In this document: piece after piece, positions 1 to 8,400 of the stretch
Layout of the letters: each line of letters opens with the position of its first letter
Numbering within the stretch: position 1 is the stretch's first letter
NCBI GenBank assembly: GCA_913040875.1
Contig: CAJWHX010000092.1
Coordinates: forward strand, 1 to 10,087
Length of the DNA: 10,087 nt
Direction: 5' to 3'
From: an uncultured Pseudomonadota bacterium
GTDB taxonomy: Bacteria; Myxococcota; UBA796
Notes under the pieces: model-generated
Told to the model about the DNA's origin: nothing
Database searches by the model: none
Seen by the model: only the letters and a program-made list of their open reading frames with translations
Translations under genes and position numbers: made by a program

Positions 1-180
1 TCTTTTATAGAAATTTCATCCCCACTTCCTACATTATAAATTTCTGATTCAAGATTATTGATTAATGAAAAGAGAATGGCCTCTGCCAAATCATCTACAT
101 GAAGAAATTCACGAAGTGGTTCTCCAGTTCCCCACAAAATAACATCTTTATGATTGTTAATTTTAGCTTCATGAAACTTG
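1..180 (-). other. GDP-L-fucose synthase (Fcl/WcaG-type) C-terminal fragment, foreign to its surroundings
   Basis: Read on the minus strand in the frame of the upstream EEP gene, residues from about 218 on match the C-terminal part of GDP-L-fucose synthase, the epimerase/reductase that makes GDP-L-fucose for surface polysaccharides: KFHEAK, then VILWGTGEPLREFLHVDDLA, then a YNVGSG segment. No start and none of the N-terminal Rossmann part is present, so it is a fragment. By direct count 57 of the first 180 bases are G or C (32%), against 108 of the next 240 (45%), and its codons favour AAA, ATT and AAT. It therefore looks as if it came from another genome or region, joined at a short shared stretch. 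Confidence 0.75.
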
Positions 181-830
181 TTGATTTGCTTCAGTTTGGC
201 ATCTTCCTCTGAAAAGGCCTCCAAATGAGTGTTCACCGCATAAAAGTTGTCATTCCAAGGCAAATCAATCTTGGCTGTCAAAACGTGCCGTTTCAAGTAC
301 AAATACCTGTAGTAGCCGGGGTATGCGTCCACTAGAGGCAAAGATATCCGAGTAGCCTCTGAAATCGGCCAGCGACTCAATATAGCATTTCCAAAATCAA
401 TGTGCCCCATTCCATCTGTCGGGAGAAAATCTACTCGATGCTGAGAAGCATACGCACCATAGTTTAAGGGTGTATTGTCCAACAGATACTGTGTCTGATC
501 GATGTATCCTGAACGAAGTGAACTTCGGTCCACCTCTTGAAGAATCAGGATGTCTGGGTCAACATCTGTGATGAACTCCGCCAGATTGTCTAAGTGCGTG
601 TACACTTCTTCATCCGTCATATTATAGCGCCCCCCCTCACACTCCCAAAAGAAGGTCAGTCTAGCACCACCATACTTTATATTGTAATTCAGAACCAGCA
701 GCTCATCCTGTTCAGATGGCGCCTGTTGCAACGTATTGGCTTCATACAGAAAAGCGGGTTCTTCATCGTTAAAATTGGCTCGAAAGGTTGTACCATCACA
801 CCCTGTCAGCCACAATATTACAGAAAACAT
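1..830 (-). CDS. EEP-family (endonuclease/exonuclease/phosphatase) lipoprotein, chimeric with a GDP-L-fucose synthase fragment; 3' end beyond window
   Basis: The ATG at 830 is preceded by GGAG five bases upstream and, further up, by an in-frame TGA. The frame stays open to base 1 (276 codons seen). Residues 1-11 form a very short lipoprotein signal ending in the lipobox LTGC (Cys11). Residues 44-215 carry the landmarks of the EEP fold, a metal-dependent phosphodiesterase family: NYN (48-50), QEVD with the metal-binding Glu99, GNAILSRWP (147-155) and NTHLEA (200-205). Substrate cannot be told; DNase, sphingomyelinase-like and phosphoinositide phosphatase roles are all possible. The family's last motifs (GDFN and SDH) are missing, because after INKFHE (216-221) the protein becomes GDP-L-fucose synthase-like: WGTG (233-236), REFLHVDD (240-247), NVGSG (266-270). 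The gene lies 21 bases after the repeat-protein gene, probably in the same transcript. EEP identity is confident; the natural existence of the full-length chimera is doubtful. Confidence 0.8.
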   Translation of the reverse strand, partial: MFSVILWLTGCDGTTFRANFNDEEPAFLYEANTLQQAPSEQDELLVLNYNIKYGGARLTFFWECEGGRYNMTDEEVYTHLDNLAEFITDVDPDILILQEVDRSSLRSGYIDQTQYLLDNTPLNYGAYASQHRVDFLPTDGMGHIDFGNAILSRWPISEATRISLPLVDAYPGYYRYLYLKRHVLTAKIDLPWNDNFYAVNTHLEAFSEEDAKLKQINKFHEAKINNHKDVILWGTGEPLREFLHVDDLAEAILFSLINNLESEIYNVGSGDEISIK

Positions 831-851
831 TTGTACTCCAACTCAGATAAA

Positions 852-1997
852 TTAATCAAGAAGATTCACTTCATTTCGACGACGGAACCCCAAGGACAGT
901 AGGACCATCAGCATTCCAAACATCGATGTCTCATCTATAGTAAAGCACCCCGTTTTGGTTTCAACAACAGTATACCCCCCACTCAATGTTGCCTGATCAT
1001 TGTCACCTTGGACTACGGACACATCGTGGGTACCAACTGGAAGAGCCGTCGGGACCTGAGCAACAATGGCATTTTCACCAACCACCTCGACATCTGAACA
1101 CATCAATCCGCCAATATATAGCATTGCATCACTGGTAAATCCGTCGCCAGTTGCGGTAACCGTTACCACCTCTCCAAAAGTTCCTTCATTGGGTGTGAGA
1201 GTCGATAAAGAGAGTACGTCCATTGGTTCGGAGGACGGTTCGCTTGAAGGCTCGGAACTGGGCTCGGCAGCCGGCTCTGCACTTGGCTCAGAAGACGGTT
1301 CACTACTCGGCTCGGTGGAGGGTTCGGAACTGGGCTCCGTGGCTGGCTCACTTGAAGGTTCAGAACTGGGCTCAACCTCCACATCACCATTTGTGGATGC
1401 CTTGGCACGAATCACCCACGATCCAGGCTGTTGTGTATTGGTAATTGGATTGGTAATCGTATCGACTTGTCCTTCTAAATAGACATAGGTACCAGTACTT
1501 GGGGAGGCACTGTGCAAAACAACCCCCGCATTGTCAAAACTGTCGTAGGGCCAAGTTCCGACTGCGGGATCTGGTGCGCACACCCAAACAGCAAACGATC
1601 CACTTGTCACGCTTAGTGCCCCTGTACCAGTTTGGGGATCTAGAAGACTAAGAGCATTCAACGCTTGAGAATTAATTGTTATGGAAAAATTTGTTAACGG
1701 CCAATCAAAGTTCCCAAATTGTGTCGGTGCAGCTCCACTTCCAAGCAGTTGTATCCCCATCTCAACATAGGTAGAAATGTTGTCTAAGGTTCCGTACTGA
1801 GAGGCGAAAAACACTTCAATGGTGTGGACATTCACTGGATAATCAGAAGCGTCAGGAGTCAATACGCTGACGACGCATTCAGGATATTCAAGCCAAGCCA
1901 CCATATCTCCAAATCCAAATGAATTGTTTGTGGAGGTGTCATTCTGAATCGTGATCTCAGTGGCATTTGCAGATGTCATTAGGAGAAGAGAGAGCAT
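852..1997 (-). CDS. Secreted Ser/Glu/Pro-repeat protein with IPT/TIG domain and MYXO-CTERM-like tail
   Basis: The protein has 381 residues. The start at 1997 has AAAGG seven bases upstream; the frame above holds only non-start codons back to a TAG. Residues 1-13 are a short signal peptide with likely cleavage after ANA. Residues 14-205 form a beta-rich domain I do not recognise, with Cys41 and Cys140 as a possible disulfide. Residues 209-258 are an acidic linker of [12 protein letters not shown] units. Residues 262-345 look like an IPT/TIG immunoglobulin-like domain ([21 protein letters not shown], ending GGYTVVE). The end carries GC (350-351), a hydrophobic stretch (about 358-370) and RRR (372-374), the layout of MYXO-CTERM sorting tags. 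That tag normally marks proteins that are processed at the C terminus and displayed on or released from the outer surface. Role: surface or secreted protein, function unknown. It is the first gene of a pair with the EEP lipoprotein. Confidence 0.85.
   Translation of the reverse strand: MLSLLLMTSANATEITIQNDTSTNNSFGFGDMVAWLEYPECVVSVLTPDASDYPVNVHTIEVFFASQYGTLDNISTYVEMGIQLLGSGAAPTQFGNFDWPLTNFSITINSQALNALSLLDPQTGTGALSVTSGSFAVWVCAPDPAVGTWPYDSFDNAGVVLHSASPSTGTYVYLEGQVDTITNPITNTQQPGSWVIRAKASTNGDVEVEPSSEPSSEPATEPSSEPSTEPSSEPSSEPSAEPAAEPSSEPSSEPSSEPMDVLSLSTLTPNEGTFGEVVTVTATGDGFTSDAMLYIGGLMCSDVEVVGENAIVAQVPTALPVGTHDVSVVQGDNDQATLSGGYTVVETKTGCFTIDETSMFGMLMVLLSLGFRRRNEVNLLD
1224..1373 (-). repeat. In-gene tandem repeat coding EPSS-type units
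   Basis: About 150 bases of imperfect tandem repeats code for residues 209-258 of the secreted protein. Units are three or four residues long: EPSSEP with variants EPATEP, EPSTEP, EPSAEP and EPAAEP. On the plus strand it appears as recurring GGCTCGG / GGTTCGG / GGCTCAG blocks. Synonymous differences between copies show that the array is not freshly expanded. It likely acts as an extended, negatively charged spacer between the N-terminal domain and the IPT/TIG domain, and could vary in length between strains. Confidence 0.9.
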
Positions 1998-2094
1998 TGA
2001 CGCGCCTTTGATGAGGATTGACCGCTATGACTAAACTATCATATGGTACAATCTATCACACTACCTATAAATTCGACAGAGACCTTGACTGAAT
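1998..2094. promoter_or_regulatory. Divergent intergenic promoter region
   Basis: This 97-base gap separates the repeat-protein gene (minus) from the hydrolase gene (plus), so it should hold both promoters. A candidate -10 for the minus direction is TATGAT (2038-2043, minus strand), which would give a leader of about 33 bases. For the plus direction TATAAA (2066-2071) is a candidate -10. Neither has a convincing -35 at the usual distance, so both are weak calls. AT-rich sequence around 2031-2075 fits promoter use. No clear operator palindrome was seen. Confidence 0.35.
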
Positions 2095-3180
2095 ATGTAT
2101 CCAACCCTACTCCTTCTATCTTCAATCTTCAGTGCCTGTAAAGACTCTGTACTCCCAACAGCAATTGATACTTCAACACCTGACGAAACCTACGATGCTG
2201 GAATGAGGGATATTACATTTACCGACTCACGAGGAAAAGAGTTGTTGATGACAGTGTGGTATCCGACCACTGTTGAAGCCGATCGAGAGCCCGACACCTA
2301 CGAACCGTTCTCGATCGCATTGAATGGATACAAATCGACCAGTCCCGTTGTGAACAATGCCCCCCTCATCGCATTTTCACATGGATTCTTTGCCATTCGA
2401 TATCAGTCGGCATTTCTGATGGAACACCTCGCCCAGCACGGATTTGTAGTGGTTGCCGTGGACCATCCATTCAACACTTTATACGACTTTGAAGATGCAC
2501 ATACCGCGCGTGTACTGCTGGAACGTCCCGATGACCTACGGTCAGCCGTAGACAAGGTGATTGAGTTGTCCGAGGATGAAATAGATCCGCTATTTGGAGC
2601 CGTAGATGGCTCTCAATACATCGCAATGGGGCATTCTTTTGGTTCGCACACCGCTACGGTATTGGGTGGTGGTGACCTAGATTATGATGGGTTGATTGAG
2701 TTTTGTGAATCCTTTCCCAATGAACGGGTCTGTGGTTATTTGGATGGTCTGGACAATGTTGATGTTACTCAGTATGGGGATGTCGATCAGCGAGTCATCG
2801 CTACCATTCCAATATCACCGGGACTCTGGTATACATTTGGTGCAGCTGGTTCAGGCCTACAATCTGTGTCCAACCCCTTGGTCATTGCAGGGAAAGATGA
2901 CGGTGTATTGGGATACGAGACAGAAGCGCTTCCCTACTTCGACGCGCTATCCAGTCCCAAGCATCTTTTTACAATGAACAACACGGGTCATTATGGGATG
3001 ACCAATATCTGCGATATCGCTGGATTTCTATCCGAGGAATGTACTGAAGAAGGATGGCAAAGTGTTGAAGAGGTTCAAGAGGCGACCGAGACAATTGTGA
3101 CTGCTTTCATCGCTTCTCAATTTTACAACACTGAGTTTTCCCTTATAGACTCAGATTGGATACACTATCAATCCGAATAA
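2095..3180 (+). CDS. Alpha/beta-hydrolase lipoprotein, PAF-acetylhydrolase / dienelactone-hydrolase type
   Basis: The protein has 361 residues. The ATG at 2095 follows an in-frame TGA only three codons upstream, so no longer start exists; the ribosome site is weak. Residues 1-15 are a lipoprotein signal with lipobox FSAC (Cys15), so a membrane-anchored protein in the periplasm or on the surface is expected. The catalytic order of the alpha/beta-hydrolase fold is visible: HGF (96-98) for the oxyanion hole, GHSFG (179-183) with nucleophile Ser181, VIAGKDDG (263-270) supplying the acid Asp268 or Asp269, and GHY (298-300) with His299. The opening (RDITFTDSRGKELLMTVWYP, 38-57) is typical of PAF-acetylhydrolase-like and predicted dienelactone hydrolases. 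Likely an esterase or lipase on short acyl or phospholipid substrates; exact substrate unknown. Cys204, Cys213, Cys306 and Cys316 may form disulfides. It stands alone on its strand, diverging from the repeat-protein gene and converging on the kinase-like gene. Confidence 0.87.
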   Translation: MYPTLLLLSSIFSACKDSVLPTAIDTSTPDETYDAGMRDITFTDSRGKELLMTVWYPTTVEADREPDTYEPFSIALNGYKSTSPVVNNAPLIAFSHGFFAIRYQSAFLMEHLAQHGFVVVAVDHPFNTLYDFEDAHTARVLLERPDDLRSAVDKVIELSEDEIDPLFGAVDGSQYIAMGHSFGSHTATVLGGGDLDYDGLIEFCESFPNERVCGYLDGLDNVDVTQYGDVDQRVIATIPISPGLWYTFGAAGSGLQSVSNPLVIAGKDDGVLGYETEALPYFDALSSPKHLFTMNNTGHYGMTNICDIAGFLSEECTEEGWQSVEEVQEATETIVTAFIASQFYNTEFSLIDSDWIHYQSE

Positions 3181-3188
3181 CTATCGAA

Positions 3189-5372
3189 CTATGGGCTCTT
3201 TACACGCTTGAAACCCGATTTTCGCATCGCATTGGACATTTCAACCCAACCGAACTTATCTTCAACCGGTGTGCATACCTCTAGATCAAATGGAGCCAGC
3301 ACACACCATCCTGTCTTTTCAAATTTCCCAGGTAATGGTTGTATGGAACCAGAAGAGAAGGACTTTGCCATCCATGAATAGTACGAGTGGACATCCTTAG
3401 GCTCCCAGGCTTCTTGAAGTTTGGTCGTACCCCTCCCCCTTTTGGAATAAGATCGACCACGATTGTCTGTCAGTCGATCATACCACTCTTCAGTTGTCCA
3501 ATCACTCTGTTTGCGGAGTCCAACCACATAATCCATTAATGTCTCCGAACCCAACAACGGACTTTTCTCTGAAGTTTCGGGACCAGCGTTGATCAAACAA
3601 CGATTGATGGCGAACTCCAAATGAGCAGTAAACACACTGTGAGGATACAACTCATCATCGTACAAATCTATCAGGTTCGTACAGACATCATCCAACAGGA
3701 CGGACTGTTCGAGAACCAAATCTCCTTTTGTGTTGATGATGGACATCCAAAGTAAGGAGAGTTCAGCCTCAGACCAGAATGGCAGCTTTGATTTCATGAT
3801 CAGCTGATGCGTCATCGTCAATGCTTGATCGCACATGGATGTTGTTTCTTCAGCACCTTTTGACGCACCCAAATGACTGATACAAGTTGCCAAATCAAAA
3901 TATCGAGCCACAAATCCCACAACGTTGTCTGTGTAATCGTGCTTTTCTAACGCTAGAAGTTCCTGATGTACATCAGAACAATGTCCCTTTTGGTATATCT
4001 TGTGAAATGCTTTGGGATGTGGATACTCTGTTCGAATGGGACAGGATATCAACCCTGCGCCTTGTCCCTTAGGGAGTTGACTGCTGAGAAACAAACGCAT
4101 GGCTGTGATTGCCGGAGTGGTTTCCTGGTTACTCTGTTCTAGGACGCCTTTCACAGATTTCAAACCAGACTCAAATTCAGCATCTGAGTTTGTATACAAC
4201 GGCTCTACAGTTTCAAAGACATTCAACGTTGTCCTTTTGATGGGGATGAATTTTGTCCACACCAGCCATACCAGACCAACTAAGACAATCAGCCCCACAC
4301 CCCACATCATCATTGGTAGTACAGAAGCCAAACTGGAGTTATCCTTATCAGTGACAACAGGAGGCACTTCTGCTTCGGGCTCTTTCTTCAGCATAGGTCC
4401 AGGATCCGACAATCGATGGGTTAATGGCCCCTTTAATGGGCTCTCCAATGAATCATGAGGGAGTTGCATGAGTTCATCGACCATGTACTTAAATTCCTCA
4501 TTTAAGTGTAGATAGCTCCGACCCAACAGTTCACACAAACACAAATACACATCGGCGGCCCAACCGTGCTGTTCCACATAATGATAATTGGGACTTCGTT
4601 TTGCCACCTCTCCATAACGCATGCGCGTGGTCAGACGTATGTATTGCTCGAGATAGGAAAACCCCAGTGACGGATCTGCATCATACATCAAGTGGTTCAA
4701 CGGAGAATACGGAGCGGGTTTCAGTTTCCTTGTCTTTTCCTTATCAATTTGTGGTCTCATGATGGATTCAACATCGATCCAGACACACTGGTAGCGGACC
4801 TGATTTCGATATGAAGGTTTCTTTGTCAGGTATATATTCCCCTCACGATTCTCCAATCCCAAAATCACGTCATAAAAGCACAGCCCAGCCCGATGTAAAT
4901 CTTCAAACATCTCCAGATAGGCATCGACAATCTGCTTTCGCTCTCCATCACTATAATCAGCCGGAGAGTTCCTTAGTCGAACAACCTGAATCCACGGTTG
5001 AAATATATAGACAGCTTCATTCCCAAAGTACAATCTGGAATCCCCAAAACCTGGTAGATATTTCCACAGACCACTGCGATCCAATAAGAGAGTGTAGGCG
5101 TGAAGTAAATAGGTTACATCCAATTCTGCTTGAGTCGCGTTGCTGTGATGTTTAAACTGAAATATCTTTGGAAATTCTCGGATAAACAACCAACGATTAC
5201 ACAGCCTTTGCGATATTTGCTGAGCAAGGTCAATATTGACAATCTGTCTTGTCCGCAACGCGATCTTGTAGCATTTGAACTCTTCACCGGTCTTTAATCG
5301 AACGTGATAAACGCTCCGATGAGGCACATCCTTCTTCGAAAAATCGTTGATAATGACAAAATCTGGCTGCAT
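3189..5372 (-). CDS. Membrane protein with divergent protein-kinase-like domain and Cys-containing C-terminal domain
   Basis: The protein has 727 residues. The only plausible start is ATG at 5372 (in-frame TAA eleven codons upstream); no Shine-Dalgarno site is visible. Residues about 20-325 resemble a protein kinase. CYK (34-36) could be the ATP-binding lysine. LHRAG followed by FYD (166-168) stands where HRD is expected, NIYL (179-182) where the NILL of the catalytic loop is expected, WIDVE (198-202) where DFG is expected, and AADVYLCLCELLG (272-284) matches subdomain IX. No glycine-rich loop is seen, and the catalytic-loop lysine and spacing are abnormal, so it may be a pseudokinase. A Kdo/WaaP-type lipopolysaccharide-kinase relative is an alternative. 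Residues about 352-373 are one membrane helix. Residues 374-727 are unrecognised, lack PASTA repeats and contain eight cysteines (444, 465, 497, 514, 564, 592, 690, 700), which suggests an oxidised, extracytoplasmic domain. Charges flanking the helix do not settle the topology. It follows the SEDS-PBP gene by 72 bases, suggesting a shared operon and role in wall-synthesis control. Confidence 0.72.
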   Translation of the reverse strand: MQPDFVIINDFSKKDVPHRSVYHVRLKTGEEFKCYKIALRTRQIVNIDLAQQISQRLCNRWLFIREFPKIFQFKHHSNATQAELDVTYLLHAYTLLLDRSGLWKYLPGFGDSRLYFGNEAVYIFQPWIQVVRLRNSPADYSDGERKQIVDAYLEMFEDLHRAGLCFYDVILGLENREGNIYLTKKPSYRNQVRYQCVWIDVESIMRPQIDKEKTRKLKPAPYSPLNHLMYDADPSLGFSYLEQYIRLTTRMRYGEVAKRSPNYHYVEQHGWAADVYLCLCELLGRSYLHLNEEFKYMVDELMQLPHDSLESPLKGPLTHRLSDPGPMLKKEPEAEVPPVVTDKDNSSLASVLPMMMWGVGLIVLVGLVWLVWTKFIPIKRTTLNVFETVEPLYTNSDAEFESGLKSVKGVLEQSNQETTPAITAMRLFLSSQLPKGQGAGLISCPIRTEYPHPKAFHKIYQKGHCSDVHQELLALEKHDYTDNVVGFVARYFDLATCISHLGASKGAEETTSMCDQALTMTHQLIMKSKLPFWSEAELSLLWMSIINTKGDLVLEQSVLLDDVCTNLIDLYDDELYPHSVFTAHLEFAINRCLINAGPETSEKSPLLGSETLMDYVVGLRKQSDWTTEEWYDRLTDNRGRSYSKRGRGTTKLQEAWEPKDVHSYYSWMAKSFSSGSIQPLPGKFEKTGWCVLAPFDLEVCTPVEDKFGWVEMSNAMRKSGFKRVKSP

Positions 5373-5444
5373 GGGACTACGTACGGGGGTTGGGTTGCGC
5401 GTTTAATGTATCTGATACCGCAGTGGTCATCAAAGGGACCTAGA

Positions 5445-8400
5445 TTATGGAACCATATCCAAATCCACTAACACTTGAACAATCTCTTCTGCGATCGGAC
5501 CGGCTATTCCTCCCCCGGTGATGCTACCTGCTGAATCTGGTTTGTTCTCCGTTCTCGGAACACGAACCACTATCCCTATTCGCTCATCAGTCAATTGTTT
5601 CGTATTAGCAGGATCTCTTTGTTCTACCAATGCCACATATATCGCCATGTTTGAAGGTATTTTTTTGCCGTCTTTTGTTCGATACTTTCGTGTTACTCCG
5701 TATGGTGCTTCATAATCTTCAATCCAAAGAACCCTTTCATTGGATCGACCTTTGTTGTATACCTGCTTACGAATGAAATCCCCTTCCTTCTCTGTCGAGT
5801 ACGAATTAAACGCGATGTTGTGATCTCCCGTTCCTGTCTTCCCATACACTCTAACTGATGGGATACGAGTACTTTGTCCAGCTGCAACAACATGATCAAA
5901 CATCCCTTTTAAAACATAGGCTTCAATTTGGCTACCACCAGTTCCATCCAACAATGAATGGAAATCCCCTATCGACTTTTTCTCTCTCTGTTCAGGATGC
6001 AAATAAGCGTCCCAAGATTCTAGGTAAGGTTGATAGTTCGTTGAGACCGACTGAAGTACACCAGCCATCTGATAGACATCCATCAACAGCTCTTGCCCCC
6101 AACCATTAGAGGCAGCCCCACGAGATTTTGGATCTTTCAACTTACATTCTCCATACGCACCAAATCTCAATCCCTTTTCGGCACACACCTTGGTCAGGAC
6201 TTCTGGATGTGTATGCTCATACGCCAATGCCGCAAAGTACTGATTGCAGGATTGTGTAATCGCCCATGATAAATTTGTTTTTCCAGATGTCGTTTTGTTG
6301 TGCGTGGAGTACCCCTTTTGCAAACCATAGTCTTTGATCGAACAGTCACTACCCTTCTTACATGGCCAGTCTGAATCTTCGGGAAGATATCCATTGTGGA
6401 CATCACATTTGTGTTCAAAATCGGTGAACCCACCTTCAATCGCCGCAAGGGCATGGAGAACTTTAAAAGTAGAGGCAGGTACCATACTGGAATTTAAATT
6501 GTTGCGACCATACCCGTACATCCCTCTGTCTGCAAACAAATTTGGATAATCCTTTGCCTCCATATACTTTTGGAAGCTGCTGTGCGGCTTTGTCGCCTGA
6601 GCCTGGGATAAGATTTGTCCTGTTTTCACATCAAACACAATCGCTTGTACAGACGGTGCCTCCAAAAGTTCCTGATGATCTTTCAGGATACCGCGCACCT
6701 TATCCTGCAACGTTGCATTCAATCCTATTTGTACAATTGTTTGGGGCACCACCTTCTCGAAGTCAGCAATGTAACGAAGCTGCTCAGCCACATCGGCCTG
6801 AGAAAAATTGTGCAAGGAGACAATTTCATCTTCATAGTTTGAAATCAGTCTCTCCATCGCTACAGGAAAGTAAAACTGATGAGCACCGAGCGCAGTGTTT
6901 CCAGAATGTAGTTTTTTCAAGCCACCGATCATTTCTTTGGAGACCTTACAGTATGTATCTCTAAACTGCAACTTGCCATTTCTACCAAAATACACCTTTG
7001 TTTTTGCGACACCATTGGTCACATCCGGAGTGTGGTGATCAATTTCTACCGTACCATCCACCAAGCATCCGACACGTTCAATCTTGGCAACACATTGTCC
7101 CGGTTCAGATAAATCTTCAATATAAATACTTCGTGCAGAGCCTCGACCTATTTGGTTTCCATCAATGGTATTGAGACCATATTTCACCGTATCCCCTTTT
7201 AAATCGGTAATAGAACAGGTACCTTTCGAACTCTTAATGCCCACTCTTTCTTCTACCTTAGTATTCCAGGTCGCTACTACACACACGTTGCTACCCTCGT
7301 CTTCAACGTCGTCATAATTCAAAGACCGTATTCTTACTTTGGGGCGCCCAACCTGAACTAAATAGGGCGCAAACTGACTATCCATGTTTGTCTCATCGTG
7401 CTTAAAGAACCAAACACTGTGGTTGGGGTCAAGAATTTCCTCTTCAGCAGATAGGTATGGAAGCACAACTGTTGAACCGGTTTCAGACACCAACGTACAT
7501 CCTTTCGTTGGATCATTGGAATCTACAGGAACACCGATACTCTTTTCTTTCCACAAACGTCCTGTACGGACCTTCTGAACAGTACAATTGTACTCGTTCT
7601 CCTGATCATCCATTGACGTATATGCACCGATTTCCTCAACTAGTTTTCGGGTCTTTGCACTCGAACCTTGAAGGGTTTGACCGGCGTATTGATGGTACTC
7701 TCCGTCTTTCAATACACAGATCTTGTTGTAGTAAACCTTATCCTCCATCGATTCTTGGGTTAATCCCCTCAAGGTATACTCATGCTCTTGCTCAAAATGA
7801 TGTAGAAAGAAATCCTCTTGATTGAAGTGTTCAAAGCGATATTTGCCATCCTCATCTTTGATCAAGGAAGACTCTAAGGACGCAGCATCCTTGCCATCGA
7901 AACTGGAATCAACAATCTGTCCACTTACGCTCAACTGATCGGTCAACAAGAATAGTCTTGGATTCACAACACGTTTGATACTTTTGTCAGCTTGGATATC
8001 ATAGCGCACCCGAGTACTGTACTGATGACCGTGAAGCTTGGTTTCCTTGAAAGCATAGCCCATTACAATGACCATCGTAATGACGATCAACAGTAGCATA
8101 CCACCGATTCTAGATGGTTCGGCAACAACAGCATCTCTACTACCCCTATCTCGTGGAAGGTACGCCGCCGCAACCATGGCGACCAAAATCATATTGAGCA
8201 GTAGAGAAAATCCAGAGTGCGAAATAAATGGCAATACGATTCCAGTAAAAGGAATGAAGTCAAAATTTCCACCGAAATGAACGACTACTTGACCAAAGAT
8301 GAGCGCCGCCAACCCAAGAGACAAACCATATCGAGGATAAAAACTTTGCTCCTTGGTTTGATACAGCGAAATGGCACCCCAAATCAGCCCCAAGAAAAGC

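Noticed and set aside
1066..1482. Plus-strand open frame rich in Gly-Ser-Glu repeats opposite the secreted repeat protein
   Set aside because: It is the antisense reading of the EPSS repeat array; it has no ribosome site or domain, and the minus-strand gene has a signal peptide, IPT/TIG domain and sorting tail.
2085..2090. TTGACT as a -35 box for the hydrolase gene
   Set aside because: It ends only four bases before the start codon, so no -10 and transcript start can fit before the gene.
3181..3188. Bidirectional terminator between the convergent hydrolase and kinase-like genes
   Set aside because: Only eight bases separate the stops, and no hairpin with a T run is evident there or just inside the genes.
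5395..5420. Inverted repeat GTATC-A-GATAC as a terminator after the SEDS-PBP gene
   Set aside because: The stem is at most four pairs once a loop is allowed, and no T run follows.
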